From: Streptococcus mitis
Lineage (GTDB): Bacteria; Bacillota; Bacilli; Lactobacillales; Streptococcaceae
DNA length: 64,000 nucleotides
Assembly (NCBI RefSeq): GCF_009496155.1
Contig: NZ_WIJP01000009.1
Location: forward strand, 1 to 64,000
Direction of reading: 5' to 3'
The position numbers and the translations under genes are program-made. Each line of letters begins with the position of its first letter. Position 1 is the first letter of the stretch. The notes beneath the pieces were generated by a model. It ran no database searches, was not told where the DNA came from, and worked only from the letters and a program-made list of their open reading frames with translations. Below, one piece after another: positions 1 to 11,383 of this stretch.

Positions 1-30
1 GCTACAAAAGCGATGAAATCAAGCATTAGT

Positions 31-126
31 AAAACCAGTGGAACTTACCCTGAAACGGATTTCCACTGGTTTTTACGATTTTTATCAGACTAACTTCCAC
101 TTCTACTAGCGGTGGAACTTAGTTTG
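31..126. repeat. Paired hairpins resembling IS30-type element ends
   Basis: Two inverted repeats are visible. AAAACCAGTGGAA at 31-43 pairs with TTCCACTGGTTTT at 61-73. TAACTTCCACTT near 91 faces GGTGGAACTTAG near 111. The second hairpin resembles one at about 63216-63257, just before the IS30-family transposase at the right end of the window, so this may be a remnant of the same repeat family. The first could also be a terminator for a gene lying left of the window. Confidence 0.4.
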
Positions 127-208
127 GAAATTTACCATAGGAAAGGTACTTGCTTGCTTCCTTGATACTAAGGTCAGCCATTTCTCCAATATCATTTTTG
201 CATATCTG

Positions 209-841
209 TTAAAACTCCTCCTGCCCTACCAAATGATGCTGAAAGGCATAGACTGCAGCCTGGGTACGATCGCTGACTTCAAGTTTGGCAAGGATATTGG
301 ACACATGGGTCTTGACCGTCTTGAGAGAGATAAAAAGTTCATCAGCGATGCGCTGATTTTCGTAACCCTTGGCAATCAGTTGGAGTACATCTCGCTCACG
401 CGCAGTCAAATCCTCATGTAGTTCTATGTGATTGCGGTGGTATTCGACCTTCTTGCTGACCTCCTGCTCAATGGCCAACTCCCCAGCAGCCACCTTACGG
501 ACGGCATGGAGTAGTTCGTCTGCACTAGAAGTCTTGAGCATATAGCCCCGAGCACCAGCATTTAAGACAGGCATGATTTTTTCATTGTCCAAGTAAGAAG
601 TCACAATCAAAATCTTAGCTTCAGGCCATTCTTTGAGGATAGCCAAGGTCGCATCAATTCCATTCATCTCAGGCATGACGATATCCATGACAATAACATC
701 TGGACGCAATTCCAATGCCAAGTCAATGCCTTGAGACCCGTTGGACGCTTCCCCTACAACTTCTACATCGTCTTGGAGATTAAAGTAGCTTTTCAAGCCC
801 AATCGAACCATTTCATGATCATCTACTAGTAAAATTCTCAT
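209..841 (-). CDS. liaR: LiaR/VraR-type response regulator
   Basis: Response regulator of the NarL/FixJ class, the DNA-binding output of a three-component cell-envelope stress system. Residues 1-120 form the receiver domain with the acidic pair DD at 7-8, phospho-acceptor Asp53 (VMDIVMP) and the conserved KT near 103. Residues about 145-205 form a LuxR-type helix-turn-helix (LTARERDVLQLIAKG, then KTVKTHVSNIL). It is the last gene of the liaF-liaS-liaR operon, 13 bases after liaS. In the family it responds to lipid-II-cycle antibiotics and cell-wall damage and activates stress genes. The assignment rests on strong sequence and context; the actual regulon cannot be read here. Confidence 0.93.
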   Translation of the reverse strand: MRILLVDDHEMVRLGLKSYFNLQDDVEVVGEASNGSQGIDLALELRPDVIVMDIVMPEMNGIDATLAILKEWPEAKILIVTSYLDNEKIMPVLNAGARGYMLKTSSADELLHAVRKVAAGELAIEQEVSKKVEYHRNHIELHEDLTARERDVLQLIAKGYENQRIADELFISLKTVKTHVSNILAKLEVSDRTQAAVYAFQHHLVGQEEF

Positions 842-854
842 CTTTACTCCTTTA

Positions 855-1850
855 TCATTCCTTATCTAGCAAGGGAATACGAATATCAACTGCTAATCCT
901 TGCTTGGGAGCTGTCAATAACTGAACCGTCCCTGCCATATCTTCAACCCGCTCCTTGATATTGCGGAGTCCATAACTCAGGTCATCTAAACTCCCCAACT
1001 GGAAACCAATCCCATTGTCCACCACCTTCAGCTGCAATTCAAAATCCGTCTGATAGAGATAGACATCCAAACAGGAGGCTTGGGCATGGCGGAGGGTATT
1101 GCTAATCAATTCTTGCAGAATACGGAAGATATGCTCCTCGATTTTCTTAGGCAATTTCGTCACATTTTGCTTGAAACTAACCTTGAGATCACTCTTGTCC
1201 TCAAGCTCTTTTAAGAGGATTTGGATTCCCTCAACCAGACTCTTTTGCTCCAGTTCAACTGGTCGCAAATGCAAGAGCAAAACCCGCAAATCCTTCTGGG
1301 CGGTTTCTAAAATAGCTGTGACACTCTGCAACTGAATTTGCATCTTTTCTCTATCCAATTTCAAAGCCTGCTGGCTGACACCTGACAAAATCATGTGGGC
1401 CGCAAACAACTCCTGACTGACCGTATCGTGCAAATCCCTAGCAAGCCGCTTCCGTTCCTTCTCGATGATTTCCTCTTCCTGATCAAGACTGTGATTTTCA
1501 GCTTTTTGAAGAGCTTCTATCAAAAGGTTAAGTTTACCTGATAAGGACTTGAAACTGGCATCCAAGTCTGGATCTGCAAGCTGAACCACTTCTTGCCCCG
1601 CCAATAAACGCTTGAGATTAGCCTGCATTTTTCTGAGAGAAAGCTCTTCGACACCTCGCCAAAACAGGGCCAAGAGACAGGTCATGGACATGCTGAATAC
1701 CAACAACAAAAAGACAAATTTTTCTGTTTTTTCGACATCGTGCAAGAAAATAGACCAGTCAAAGTCAAGAATTTCCAGCAAGCTGTGGGAGAAAAATAAG
1801 ACAAACAAGATAGAGGTGAGAGTAATGATTACATAAGCTTGTTTTTTCAT
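855..1850 (-). CDS. liaS: LiaS/VraS-type sensor histidine kinase
   Basis: Membrane sensor kinase partnering the downstream LiaR. Two hydrophobic helices (about residues 7-27 and 46-64) flank a short extracytoplasmic loop, typical of intramembrane-sensing kinases that respond through LiaF rather than a large external domain. The HisKA_3 dimerisation motif RLARDLHDTVSQ places the phospho-accepting His at 141. The ATPase domain follows, with ELISNTLRHA (N box) and DNGIGF (G1 box). The start overlaps the liaF stop by 4 bases, showing translational coupling. Length (331 aa) is normal for the family. Confidence 0.93.
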   Translation of the reverse strand: MKKQAYVIITLTSILFVLFFSHSLLEILDFDWSIFLHDVEKTEKFVFLLLVFSMSMTCLLALFWRGVEELSLRKMQANLKRLLAGQEVVQLADPDLDASFKSLSGKLNLLIEALQKAENHSLDQEEEIIEKERKRLARDLHDTVSQELFAAHMILSGVSQQALKLDREKMQIQLQSVTAILETAQKDLRVLLLHLRPVELEQKSLVEGIQILLKELEDKSDLKVSFKQNVTKLPKKIEEHIFRILQELISNTLRHAQASCLDVYLYQTDFELQLKVVDNGIGFQLGSLDDLSYGLRNIKERVEDMAGTVQLLTAPKQGLAVDIRIPLLDKE

Positions 1851-2545
1851 CCTCTGACCACCTCCACATCCCCAATCATAGTGGTCAAGAAAATCTTGAC
1901 ACTCTTGTTACTCTTGAGATAGTCTTTAGTTTCTTGATGATAGTGTTCATTACGGAGGGCTCGCTTGGGCTGACTGAAAAAAGTCAAATCCCCATATAGA
2001 CAATTAACGCTGAGACTGACTTCCACATCTACAGGTACAATAATTTTGGTCGTTCCTACCATCTTTCTGAGAATAATGACATTGTCATGATTGGTTAGGA
2101 TGACCCTCTCCAGATGAATAGTGTCCTTACCCATGAGGCGAAAGAGATTGATAGCATCAAACTGGCAAGTCTGGTAGCTTGAAAAATGATGGAGATTTCC
2201 AAACCAACGATTTTTCTCCTTCTTAACCGTCACCACCTCTTCAAAAACCAAATTTGTCTGCTCTTTTTCCTGATTCATCATCGGATAAAGAAGAAAGAGG
2301 CTGTAGATGACCGCAACAAAAATAGCTATAATCACAAAAGGATTAAGCATGACGATGAAAAAGAAGAGAATGCTTGCCACGACTAAAAGAAGGTTATTGC
2401 CCTCCTTACCAGTGTAATAGCGAATCAAAAGCAAAAAGAGGAATAGAATCAGCAGAAAACGTGAAAAATGCTCTGATACCATCAAAATCAGAGCTCCTGT
2501 CAAAAGACAGGCTTCGATAAATAAAAAGATTTTAAATTTTCTCAT
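1847..2545 (-). CDS. liaF: LiaF-like membrane inhibitor of the LiaRS system
   Basis: First gene of the lia operon. The N-terminal half has four or so hydrophobic segments (about residues 7-25, 27-43, 50-67 and 68-88), and the C-terminal half is a soluble beta-rich domain with the LiaF C-terminal look (NVIILRKMVGTTKIIVPVDVEVSLSVNCLYGD). In Bacillus and streptococci LiaF holds the LiaS kinase off until envelope stress. Order and the 4-base overlap with liaS fit that role. Two hairpins separate this operon from the mevalonate operon upstream. Confidence 0.85.
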   Translation of the reverse strand: MRKFKIFLFIEACLLTGALILMVSEHFSRFLLILFLFLLLIRYYTGKEGNNLLLVVASILFFFIVMLNPFVIIAIFVAVIYSLFLLYPMMNQEKEQTNLVFEEVVTVKKEKNRWFGNLHHFSSYQTCQFDAINLFRLMGKDTIHLERVILTNHDNVIILRKMVGTTKIIVPVDVEVSLSVNCLYGDLTFFSQPKRALRNEHYHQETKDYLKSNKSVKIFLTTMIGDVEVVRG

Positions 2546-2580
2546 AGGTTCATCCTCTCTCTTCTATTTTATCACAATTC

Positions 2581-4610
<2,030 letters not shown>

Positions 4611-4624
<14 letters not shown>

Positions 4625-5564
4625 CTTGGCTCAAATCCTTTGTTTTTGACACAATCAAACGATAACGTTGACCGAAGATTTCTGATAAATGCTCCAAGTC
4701 TTTCTCCTGACAGAGGACCTTGACATTGGGACCAGCATCCATGGTAAAGTAGCAGGCTTCCCCTTGTTCACGAAGCTGGCGGACAAAGTCCATGGCTTCA
4801 TAAGTCGCATTGGTCAGATAAGAAAAGGCTGGTGATGCTGTTTTGGTCGTAGCGTGCATAGCCAGGGCATTTTTCTCAGTCAATTCCCCAACTTTGGTAA
4901 AATCATTTTCCTTGAGATAAACCAGCATATCCTGATAGTCTTTCTCAGACTGACGCACCCAGTCGTCAAAAGTAGTCGAAGTTTCCACACAAAGTTTCAT
5001 CCCATCACGGCTAGAGATTGGTTTTTTCTTGTCTTCTAGCACCAACATCATCATAGCTAATTTCAAGTCTGTCTCTACAGGGTAAATTTCTCCACTATCC
5101 TTATCCCAAGCACCTAGTGGTCCATAAAAACTCCGAGAGGAAGAACCTGAGGCAAACTTAGCCTCCTGTGCTAACTGACTTCTATCCAATCCAAGCTTGA
5201 AATAGGCATTGCAAGCCTTAACCAAGGCGGACAAACCACTAGAACTTGAGGACAGGCCCGCTGCAGTCGGCATGTTGTTTTGAGTATCGATACGGACAAA
5301 ACCCTCACCTTCTGGACGGTAGCGGTCAATAATCTTGCTCATCTTGGCATGCTCCGCCTCATTCTGGAGCTGACCATTGATATAAAAGGCATCAGCTGTC
5401 GCATGGTCTGGCAAAGGTGACAAGGTCGTCTCCGTGTACATATTTTCCAAAGTCAGAGAGATGCTGCTAGTTGCAGGTACCATCTCTTTTTCTTGTTTCT
5501 TTCCCCAATATTTGATAATAGCAATATTTGCGTAAGAACGTACTGTTACAGGCTCTCTATCCAT
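4611..5564 (-). CDS. mvaD: Diphosphomevalonate decarboxylase
   Basis: ATP-dependent decarboxylase making isopentenyl diphosphate from mevalonate diphosphate. The chosen start gives MDREPVTVRSYANIAIIKYWGKK, the conserved N-terminus of the family. A longer in-frame extension to 5645 lies within mvaK1 and has no family resemblance, so I reject it. Signatures include PTAAGLSSSSSGLSAL (ATP loop), SGSSSRSFYG and the C-terminal FTMDAGPNVKVL with the catalytic Asp. It overlaps the mvaK1 3' end by about 19 bases. Confidence 0.94.
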
Positions 5565-6424
5565 GTCTGAACAGCTCCTTTCTCTTCTAATCTTTCTGCT
5601 AGTTCTTGTGCGTGTGTTAAATTGTCTGCCAAGGCTATGATACAACCTCCTAGCCCACCACCGCTCATCTTGGCACCTAAAGCACCATGGCTAAGAGCCG
5701 TTTCAACCAAAGAGTCTGCCTCAGGGCTACTGACACCAATTTCTTTTAAATGTAAATGCGCTTGACTGAGGATTTGTCCCAGTCCTTCAACATCTTTTTG
5801 TGAAATCGCATCTTCTGCCCTCTGGGTCAATTCTCCTAAGGCATGCAAAAACGGTAGGGCATCCTTGCCCTTATTTTGAACCACTTGGATGGCTTCACGA
5901 GTATGACCATAAACGCCCGTATCCGCAATCACCAAATAGACGGATAAGTCCATCTCAAGCTCTGTAAATCCTACATTTTTAATAAAGCGAATAGGCTGGT
6001 CACTAAGACAGGTCTTGGCATCCAAACCACTAGGATTCATATGGGCAATCATCTCAGACCTATTGACCAAGATTTCTAGTACATCATGAGGCAGATCAGC
6101 CTCATAGTAGTCAAAAACCGCACGAATAGCCGCTATGCTGATAGCCGCTGACGAACCCATTCCCCGTTTTTCAGGGATAGCCGAGTCAATCTCACAGCGA
6201 ATGCAAGCTTCTTTGATCTCCAAATACTCCAGTGAAGCATAAACTGCCATGGACAAGGTATCTTCCTCATAGAGGCGCCAAGGACTCTCTGCAGGAACTA
6301 CCTTACAAATCACCTCCACCTCCAAAAGAGGCAGAGAAATGGCAGGATAACCGTAAACGACCGCATGCTCTCCTATTAAAATAATCTTACTATGTGCCTG
6401 ACCGACACCAATTTTTTTTGTCAT
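5546..6424 (-). CDS. mvaK1: Mevalonate kinase
   Basis: First enzyme of the operon, phosphorylating mevalonate; in streptococci it is feedback-inhibited by diphosphomevalonate. GHMP motifs are complete: GKxx-like AHSKIILIGEHAVVYG at the N-terminus, PEKRGMGSSAAISIA (ATP-binding loop), NPSGLDAKTC, and KMSGGGLGGCIIAL near the C-terminus. At 292 aa it has normal length. It is the promoter-proximal gene, with about 120 bases separating it from the terminator of the choline-binding protein gene upstream. Confidence 0.94.
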   Translation of the reverse strand: MTKKIGVGQAHSKIILIGEHAVVYGYPAISLPLLEVEVICKVVPAESPWRLYEEDTLSMAVYASLEYLEIKEACIRCEIDSAIPEKRGMGSSAAISIAAIRAVFDYYEADLPHDVLEILVNRSEMIAHMNPSGLDAKTCLSDQPIRFIKNVGFTELEMDLSVYLVIADTGVYGHTREAIQVVQNKGKDALPFLHALGELTQRAEDAISQKDVEGLGQILSQAHLHLKEIGVSSPEADSLVETALSHGALGAKMSGGGLGGCIIALADNLTHAQELAERLEEKGAVQTWIESL

Positions 6425-6508
6425 TTTTTCCTTTTACTAGACGAAAAAACCGTCTCATCTTTTCATACAAGTATTTATTCTCTCCTATCTATTTTATTAT
6501 ATTTTCAC

Positions 6509-6540
6509 AAAAAAAGCGATTGTTTCCATTCACAATCGCC
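6509..6540 (-). terminator. Terminator of the choline-binding protein gene
   Basis: GCGATTGT at 6516-6523 pairs with ACAATCGC at 6532-6539. On the minus strand a T run follows, just downstream of the stop at 6548. Confidence 0.75.
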
Positions 6541-6547
6541 TCTTTCA

Positions 6548-7666
6548 TTATTGAACCCATTCACCATTATAGTTGACGTAGTAGCCATCTACAGTGGTAT
6601 TCACTGCCAAAGCACCTGAGCTGTAAGCATAGTACCATTTGCCATTGACCTGGAACCAGCCTGTCGTCATATCACCATTTTTATTATCTAAGTAATACCA
6701 TGTTGATCCATCTTGATACCAACCAGTTGTCATAGCTCCTGATGAACGGAGATAGTACCACTTGTTACCAAGGTATTGCCAACCCGTTTTCATATCACCA
6801 TTTTTATTATCTAAGTAATACCAAGTTGAACCATCTTGATACCAACCAGTTGCCATGGCACCTGATGAACGGAGGTAGTACCAGTTATTACCTAGATATT
6901 GCCAGCCTGTTTTCATATCACCATTTTTATTATCTAAGTAATACCAAGTTGAACCATCTTGATACCAACCTGTTGCCATAGCTCCTGATGAACGGAGATA
7001 GTACCATTTATTGCCAAGTTGTTTCCAACCAGTTTGCATGATACCAGTTGTTGGATCTAGATAGTACCATGCTGAACCATCATTTATCCAACCTGTACGT
7101 ATTTCACCACCAATATAGTCTTCTCCAATAATTTCTGTTTTAGCTAGGTAATACCAGTTAGACTGGTCATAAAGCCAACCTGTCTTTAAAGAATGATCTT
7201 GATTAAAGTAATAGTTCGTGTAAAAACTCTTCTCTTCTTTATCTTCCGGATTTGTACGTTTTTCCCCATACTTTCTTCCAACGTTGTCTTTAGTTTTAAC
7301 CTCTAATGCTTCCCAACCAACAAACTCTTGTAGCACTCCATTTTTGTCAAAGTAGTACCATTCTGGCATTGGGGAACCTTCTAATCTTATACCATTAGGG
7401 TAAGGACCAATTGTATATCCTTTAACTGGCATTGGAATGTACTGCCAACCAACAACCATTTCGCCATTATAATCAAAATAATAGGTCTTGCCATCAATCA
7501 CTCGCCAGTCCGTCTCTTTGATGTCACCCTTCTTGTAGTAGGTTCTACCATTTTCTTGGACAAACTGCCATCCTTCAGAATCATCTGCAAATACTACATT
7601 TGTAGCTAGAAAACCAAAGAATATTGCTGCTAATCCAACTTGAATAGTTTTTTTCAAAAGTTTCAT
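6548..7666 (-). CDS. CbpC/CbpF/CbpJ-like choline-binding surface protein
   Basis: Secreted protein made almost entirely of choline-binding repeats. The start is the ATG at 7666, placed by the GGAGGG ribosome site. An upstream in-frame extension to 7693 lacks a ribosome site. A signal peptide (about residues 1-28, LAAIFFGFLATNVVFADD) is followed by divergent repeats and then regular modules of the form TGWYQDGSTWYYLDNKNGDM and TGWQYLGNKWYYLRSSGAM. There is no enzymatic domain or LPXTG; attachment would be to phosphocholine on teichoic acid. It sits where pneumococci carry cbpC and cbpJ between ritR and the mevalonate operon. The exact orthologue cannot be decided because these genes recombine freely. 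Confidence 0.88.
   Translation of the reverse strand: MKLLKKTIQVGLAAIFFGFLATNVVFADDSEGWQFVQENGRTYYKKGDIKETDWRVIDGKTYYFDYNGEMVVGWQYIPMPVKGYTIGPYPNGIRLEGSPMPEWYYFDKNGVLQEFVGWEALEVKTKDNVGRKYGEKRTNPEDKEEKSFYTNYYFNQDHSLKTGWLYDQSNWYYLAKTEIIGEDYIGGEIRTGWINDGSAWYYLDPTTGIMQTGWKQLGNKWYYLRSSGAMATGWYQDGSTWYYLDNKNGDMKTGWQYLGNNWYYLRSSGAMATGWYQDGSTWYYLDNKNGDMKTGWQYLGNKWYYLRSSGAMTTGWYQDGSTWYYLDNKNGDMTTGWFQVNGKWYYAYSSGALAVNTTVDGYYVNYNGEWVQ
6675..7020 (-). repeat. Near-identical 126-bp choline-repeat units
   Basis: About three tandem copies of a 42-codon unit (two choline-binding repeats each) are almost identical in DNA, including the segments around 6790-6850 and 6915-6975. Such identity implies recent duplication or slippage and makes repeat number likely to vary between strains. 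Confidence 0.8.
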
Positions 7667-7683
7667 GTATATACCCTCCAATA

Positions 7684-9072
7684 TTAAATCCACTCACCAG
7701 ATGAGGCGAAATTATAAACTTTACCATCGATAGTTTGGCTACCTGTAACCATTGCTCCAGAGGAATTAAGATAATACCAGTTTTCTCCTACTTTTATCCA
7801 ACCTGTTTTCATGTCTCCATTAGTAGGATCTAGATAGTACCATGTTGAACCATCTTTATACCATCCAGTCTTCATATCACCATTTTTATTATCTAAGTAA
7901 TACCATCTGCCTCGAACATATTTCCAACCTGTTGCCATCAAACCAGAAGATTCAAGGTAATACCATCTTCCGTTTACTTTTTGCCAATCTGTAAGCATCT
8001 TACCTGAAACATCTAGATAATACCAAGTATCATTTATTTTCTGCCAACCTGTAAGCATCTTACCTGAAGCATCTAAATAGTACCAAGTATCATTTATTTT
8101 CTGCCAACCTGTTTGTTTCGTACTGTTCTTATAATAATACCAAGTACCACTAATCAATTTCCAACCATCAATAGAATGTCCCTCAAGGATGGAATAGATA
8201 AAGGATAGGTTTTGTTCATTTAATTTTACTGCACTATTAACTTGATTATCTTCATCCCCCAAAGTATGCACTCCGACTACACGGTGTCTGGCATCATAAA
8301 CTGCAGATCCACTTGACCCCTCCAAAGTATCAACTTGATAATCCAAAAAAGTACCATCATCACTTAAAACTTGTTTTTTATCTGTATACATTTGATGAAT
8401 TTTAAAAGCATATGATGGATAACCAGTAATTGTTACAGGTGTTCCCGCCAAATTTTTCTGACTATTTGGAAGCCCCAGTGTTCCCAATTTTGCGCCAACA
8501 GGCTCTTCTAGAATTAATAGAGCCAAGTCATATTTCGATGCATCTCTAGAATTTAAAGTTCTAAATTCTTTCAAATAACGAACTTCCTTAACCTTGATCT
8601 TTCCAAATGGTTCCTGATCTGGACTAGCTGCTGGAAGTACATAAATAGCATCCGCTTCTTTTCCATATTTATGACTGTAGAAGTTATGAGCTGCTGTAAT
8701 TAAAACATTATCTTTAATAAAATTCGCGCTTCCTCTTCCTTCTATATTCCTTCCATTAGATACACCATGGTACTCAGACAAAACCATAGCTGAAGTTGAA
8801 TACGGATATTGTAGAGTATTATCAATTTTAACCAAATCATCATTACCGATAATTACTTCTGATTGTTTTTGGTAGTATGAACCATAAGTCGGTGAAACAT
8901 CGGGAAGTGAAAAATTATTAGTTCCTGGACTCTCTTGTAATGTTTCACTTACCTCATACTCCTCGCCTGTACTTGAAATAACAGTCAAAGCAGATACTGT
9001 CGGTAGCTGACTAGCTAACAAAGTACTAGCAACAATTGAAATAACCAATTTTTTATAAAAGGTTTCTTTCAT
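7684..9072 (-). CDS. CbpG-like choline-binding serine protease with complete anchor
   Basis: Secreted trypsin/V8-fold protease attached to choline. A signal peptide (residues 1-29) is followed by a protease domain with an apparent triad: His129 in ITAAHN, Asp182 in YDLALL, and Ser254 in EGSSGSAV. From about residue 300 there are roughly seven choline-binding repeats (GW..I...WYYL type). The start is supported by AGGAGG upstream. Pneumococcal CbpG, as I recall it, is an adhesin/protease that in TIGR4 lacks most of its choline-binding region; this version keeps it. It lies at the cbpC/cbpJ locus rather than beside cbpF. It ends 17 bases before the start of the next choline-binding gene, so the two may be cotranscribed. 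Confidence 0.87.
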   Translation of the reverse strand: MKETFYKKLVISIVASTLLASQLPTVSALTVISSTGEEYEVSETLQESPGTNNFSLPDVSPTYGSYYQKQSEVIIGNDDLVKIDNTLQYPYSTSAMVLSEYHGVSNGRNIEGRGSANFIKDNVLITAAHNFYSHKYGKEADAIYVLPAASPDQEPFGKIKVKEVRYLKEFRTLNSRDASKYDLALLILEEPVGAKLGTLGLPNSQKNLAGTPVTITGYPSYAFKIHQMYTDKKQVLSDDGTFLDYQVDTLEGSSGSAVYDARHRVVGVHTLGDEDNQVNSAVKLNEQNLSFIYSILEGHSIDGWKLISGTWYYYKNSTKQTGWQKINDTWYYLDASGKMLTGWQKINDTWYYLDVSGKMLTDWQKVNGRWYYLESSGLMATGWKYVRGRWYYLDNKNGDMKTGWYKDGSTWYYLDPTNGDMKTGWIKVGENWYYLNSSGAMVTGSQTIDGKVYNFASSGEWI

Positions 9073-9151
9073 TATTTTATCCTCCTAAAAAACTTATAAC
9101 ACATTTATTCGTTCCTGTCAATACAAAAAAAACATCCCTTTCTCCATTTGA

Positions 9152-9182
9152 AAAAAGCAGTTACAAAACTGCAACTGCTTTT
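9152..9182 (-). terminator. ritR terminator
   Basis: AAAAGCAGTT pairs with AACTGCTTTT around a short loop on the minus strand, followed by a T run, at the ritR stop codon. Confidence 0.7.
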
Positions 9183-9872
9183 CTATTCTTGCATGGTGTA
9201 ACCGACACCACGAACGGTTTTAATGTAGCTTTTCTGACCTTTTACATCAAGCTTGCTACGTAGATAACGGATATAGACATCCACGATATTGGTCTCTGTC
9301 GCACTTTCATACTTCCAGACACTTTCCAACAACTGCTCACGAGTCAGAACTTTCTTGCTTCCCATAAGAGTAGCCAAAAGGTCATACTCACGACGCGTCA
9401 GAGCAATCATCTCCTCGCCACGATAAACGGTATGATGTTCTACATCCATACGCAGATTGCGGTAAGACGTTGGAACCTTCATCTGACTACAGTGTTGATC
9501 GATAAAGTCCCGACCTCGGAAAATCGCTGAAATACGAGCCACCAGATTCTCAATAATAACTGGCTTATAGATGTAAGAAACGGCAAAGCGTTGGATTGTC
9601 TCAATCTGATCTTGCAATTCTTCACGATGATCCAAGACCATGATGACTGAGGCTGGCTTAGTCCGACTCAGCTTATCTGCAAAATCCTGGGCTGTCATAT
9701 CCCCCAGATGAGCATTCAATAAAATCAAGTCATAGTCTGTTTGAAGAGCCATGGAGAGGGCTTTTTGCCCCTCCTCAACCTGATCAACTCGGTATTGCTC
9801 TTTTTGGAGTTCCAAACTTAAAAAATGAGCTAGATTTCGTTCTTTCTCAAGTAATAAAATCCGTTTCCCCAT
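9183..9872 (-). CDS. ritR: Orphan redox response regulator RitR
   Basis: OmpR-type regulator that in pneumococcus represses iron uptake (piu) and protects against peroxide. The receiver domain has Asn53 in place of the phospho-acceptor Asp (LILLNAHLGDM). Cys128 in the linker (DQHCSQM) is the known oxidation switch that drives dimerisation. The C-terminal winged helix (about 135-228) has REYDLLATLM and YIRYLRSKL. There is no adjacent kinase, as expected for this orphan. It lies 11 bases after gnd and may be cotranscribed with it. Confidence 0.95.
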   Translation of the reverse strand: MGKRILLLEKERNLAHFLSLELQKEQYRVDQVEEGQKALSMALQTDYDLILLNAHLGDMTAQDFADKLSRTKPASVIMVLDHREELQDQIETIQRFAVSYIYKPVIIENLVARISAIFRGRDFIDQHCSQMKVPTSYRNLRMDVEHHTVYRGEEMIALTRREYDLLATLMGSKKVLTREQLLESVWKYESATETNIVDVYIRYLRSKLDVKGQKSYIKTVRGVGYTMQE

Positions 9873-9883
9873 GGCAGACCTAC

Positions 9884-11308
9884 TTATTTTTCGTCATACC
9901 AAGAGTAGTGGAATGTTCCTTCTTTGTCTTTACGTTGGTAAGTGTGGGCACCAAAGTAGTCACGTTGCGCTTGGATCAAGTTAGCTGGAAGGTCAGCTGA
10001 ACGGTAGCTATCAAAGTAAGTAATAGCTGCTGAGAAAGTTGGCACTGGCACACCAGCTTGAACAGCAAGAGCTACGATATCACGCACTGCTTGTTGGTAC
10101 TTAGCAGTAACATCCAAGAAGTATTCATCCAAAAGAAGGTTGGCAAGATCTGCATCACGGTTGTAAGCATCTGTAATCTTTTGCAAGAAACGAGAACGGA
10201 TGATACAGCCATCACGCCAGATAGATGCGATGTCTGCAAATGGCAAGTTCCAGTTGTTTTCTTTAGAAGCTACACGCAATTGAGCAAAACCTTGTGCGTA
10301 TGAAATGATTTTTGAGAAGTAAAGGGCTTGACGAATCTTTTCAATCAACTCAGCCTTGTCTCCCTCAAATTTGAAGGCAGCTGGTTTTGGAAGAACCTTG
10401 CTAGCATGCACACGTTCTTCTTTGTAAGTAGAGATGTAACGTGCAAATACTGACTCAGTAATCAGTGACAATGGCACACCAAGGTCAAGTGATGATTGGC
10501 TAGTCCATTTACCAGTTCCCTTGTTACCTGCAGCATCAAGAATGTAGTCTACGATTGGTCCATCTTGACCTTCATCGTCTTTACGGCTCAAAATATCAGC
10601 TGTGATTTCAATCAAGTAGCTGTCCAATTCACCCTTGTTCCACTCAGTAAAGATTTCAGCCATATCTTCTGCAGAAAGACCTAGCAAGTGTTGCATCAAG
10701 TCATAGCTTTCTGCAATCAATTGCATATCCCCATACTCGATACCGTTGTGAACCATTTTCACATAGTGACCAGCTCCATCAGGACCGATGTAAGTCACAC
10801 ATGGCTTGCCATCTTCTGGTGCTTTAGCTGAGATTTCTTCAAGAACATCCGCAACTAATTCGTAGGCTTCTTTTTGTCCACCAGGCATGATAGAAGGACC
10901 TTCTAGGGCACCTTTTTCACCACCAGAAACCCCAGTACCGATAAAGTTGATACCTGAGTTTGCCAATTCTTCATTACGACGGATTGTATCTTTGTAGAAA
11001 GTATTTCCGCCGTCAATCAAGATATCACCTTTGTCAAGGTGTGGAAGAAGGGCTTGGATAGTAGCATCTGTACCAGGTCCAGCTTGAACCATCAGCATGA
11101 TACGACGAGGTTTTTCGATTGAGTTTACAAAACTTTCAACGTCATAGCTTGGTACAAAGTTCTTTTCAGGATGGCAAGCAATCACATCTTCCGTTTTTTC
11201 TTTACTACGGTTGTAGATAGCAACTGTGTAACCACGAGATTCAATATTAAGGGCAAGGTTACGACCCATTACGGCCATACCTACGACACCAAAGTTAGCT
11301 TTTGTCAT
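9884..11308 (-). CDS. gnd: 6-phosphogluconate dehydrogenase (decarboxylating)
   Basis: Oxidative pentose-phosphate enzyme producing ribulose 5-phosphate, CO2 and NADPH. The Rossmann motif [15 protein letters not shown] binds NADP. The signature [21 protein letters not shown] and catalytic [13 protein letters not shown] (Lys and Asn) are present, as is the C-terminal [16 protein letters not shown] substrate loop. Length of 474 aa is standard. NADPH supply fits the neighbouring redox regulator ritR. Confidence 0.97.
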   Translation of the reverse strand: MTKANFGVVGMAVMGRNLALNIESRGYTVAIYNRSKEKTEDVIACHPEKNFVPSYDVESFVNSIEKPRRIMLMVQAGPGTDATIQALLPHLDKGDILIDGGNTFYKDTIRRNEELANSGINFIGTGVSGGEKGALEGPSIMPGGQKEAYELVADVLEEISAKAPEDGKPCVTYIGPDGAGHYVKMVHNGIEYGDMQLIAESYDLMQHLLGLSAEDMAEIFTEWNKGELDSYLIEITADILSRKDDEGQDGPIVDYILDAAGNKGTGKWTSQSSLDLGVPLSLITESVFARYISTYKEERVHASKVLPKPAAFKFEGDKAELIEKIRQALYFSKIISYAQGFAQLRVASKENNWNLPFADIASIWRDGCIIRSRFLQKITDAYNRDADLANLLLDEYFLDVTAKYQQAVRDIVALAVQAGVPVPTFSAAITYFDSYRSADLPANLIQAQRDYFGAHTYQRKDKEGTFHYSWYDEK

Positions 11309-11383
11309 TTGACACTCCTCTTGTTTGATTTGTTTTATTTTATCATTTTTACTTTTGAAAAGAAAGAATTTTGTAACGACTAC

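Noticed and set aside
233..421. Plus-strand ORF inside liaR
   Set aside because: Antisense shadow of a well-supported response regulator with no ribosome site or family match.
5565..5645. N-terminal extension of mvaD
   Set aside because: The extension lies within mvaK1, is basic and unconserved; the family N-terminus begins at 5564.
6742..6981. Repeat-containing plus-strand ORF and possible CRISPR-like repeats
   Set aside because: The regular repeats are choline-binding coding units on the minus strand, with no unique spacers.
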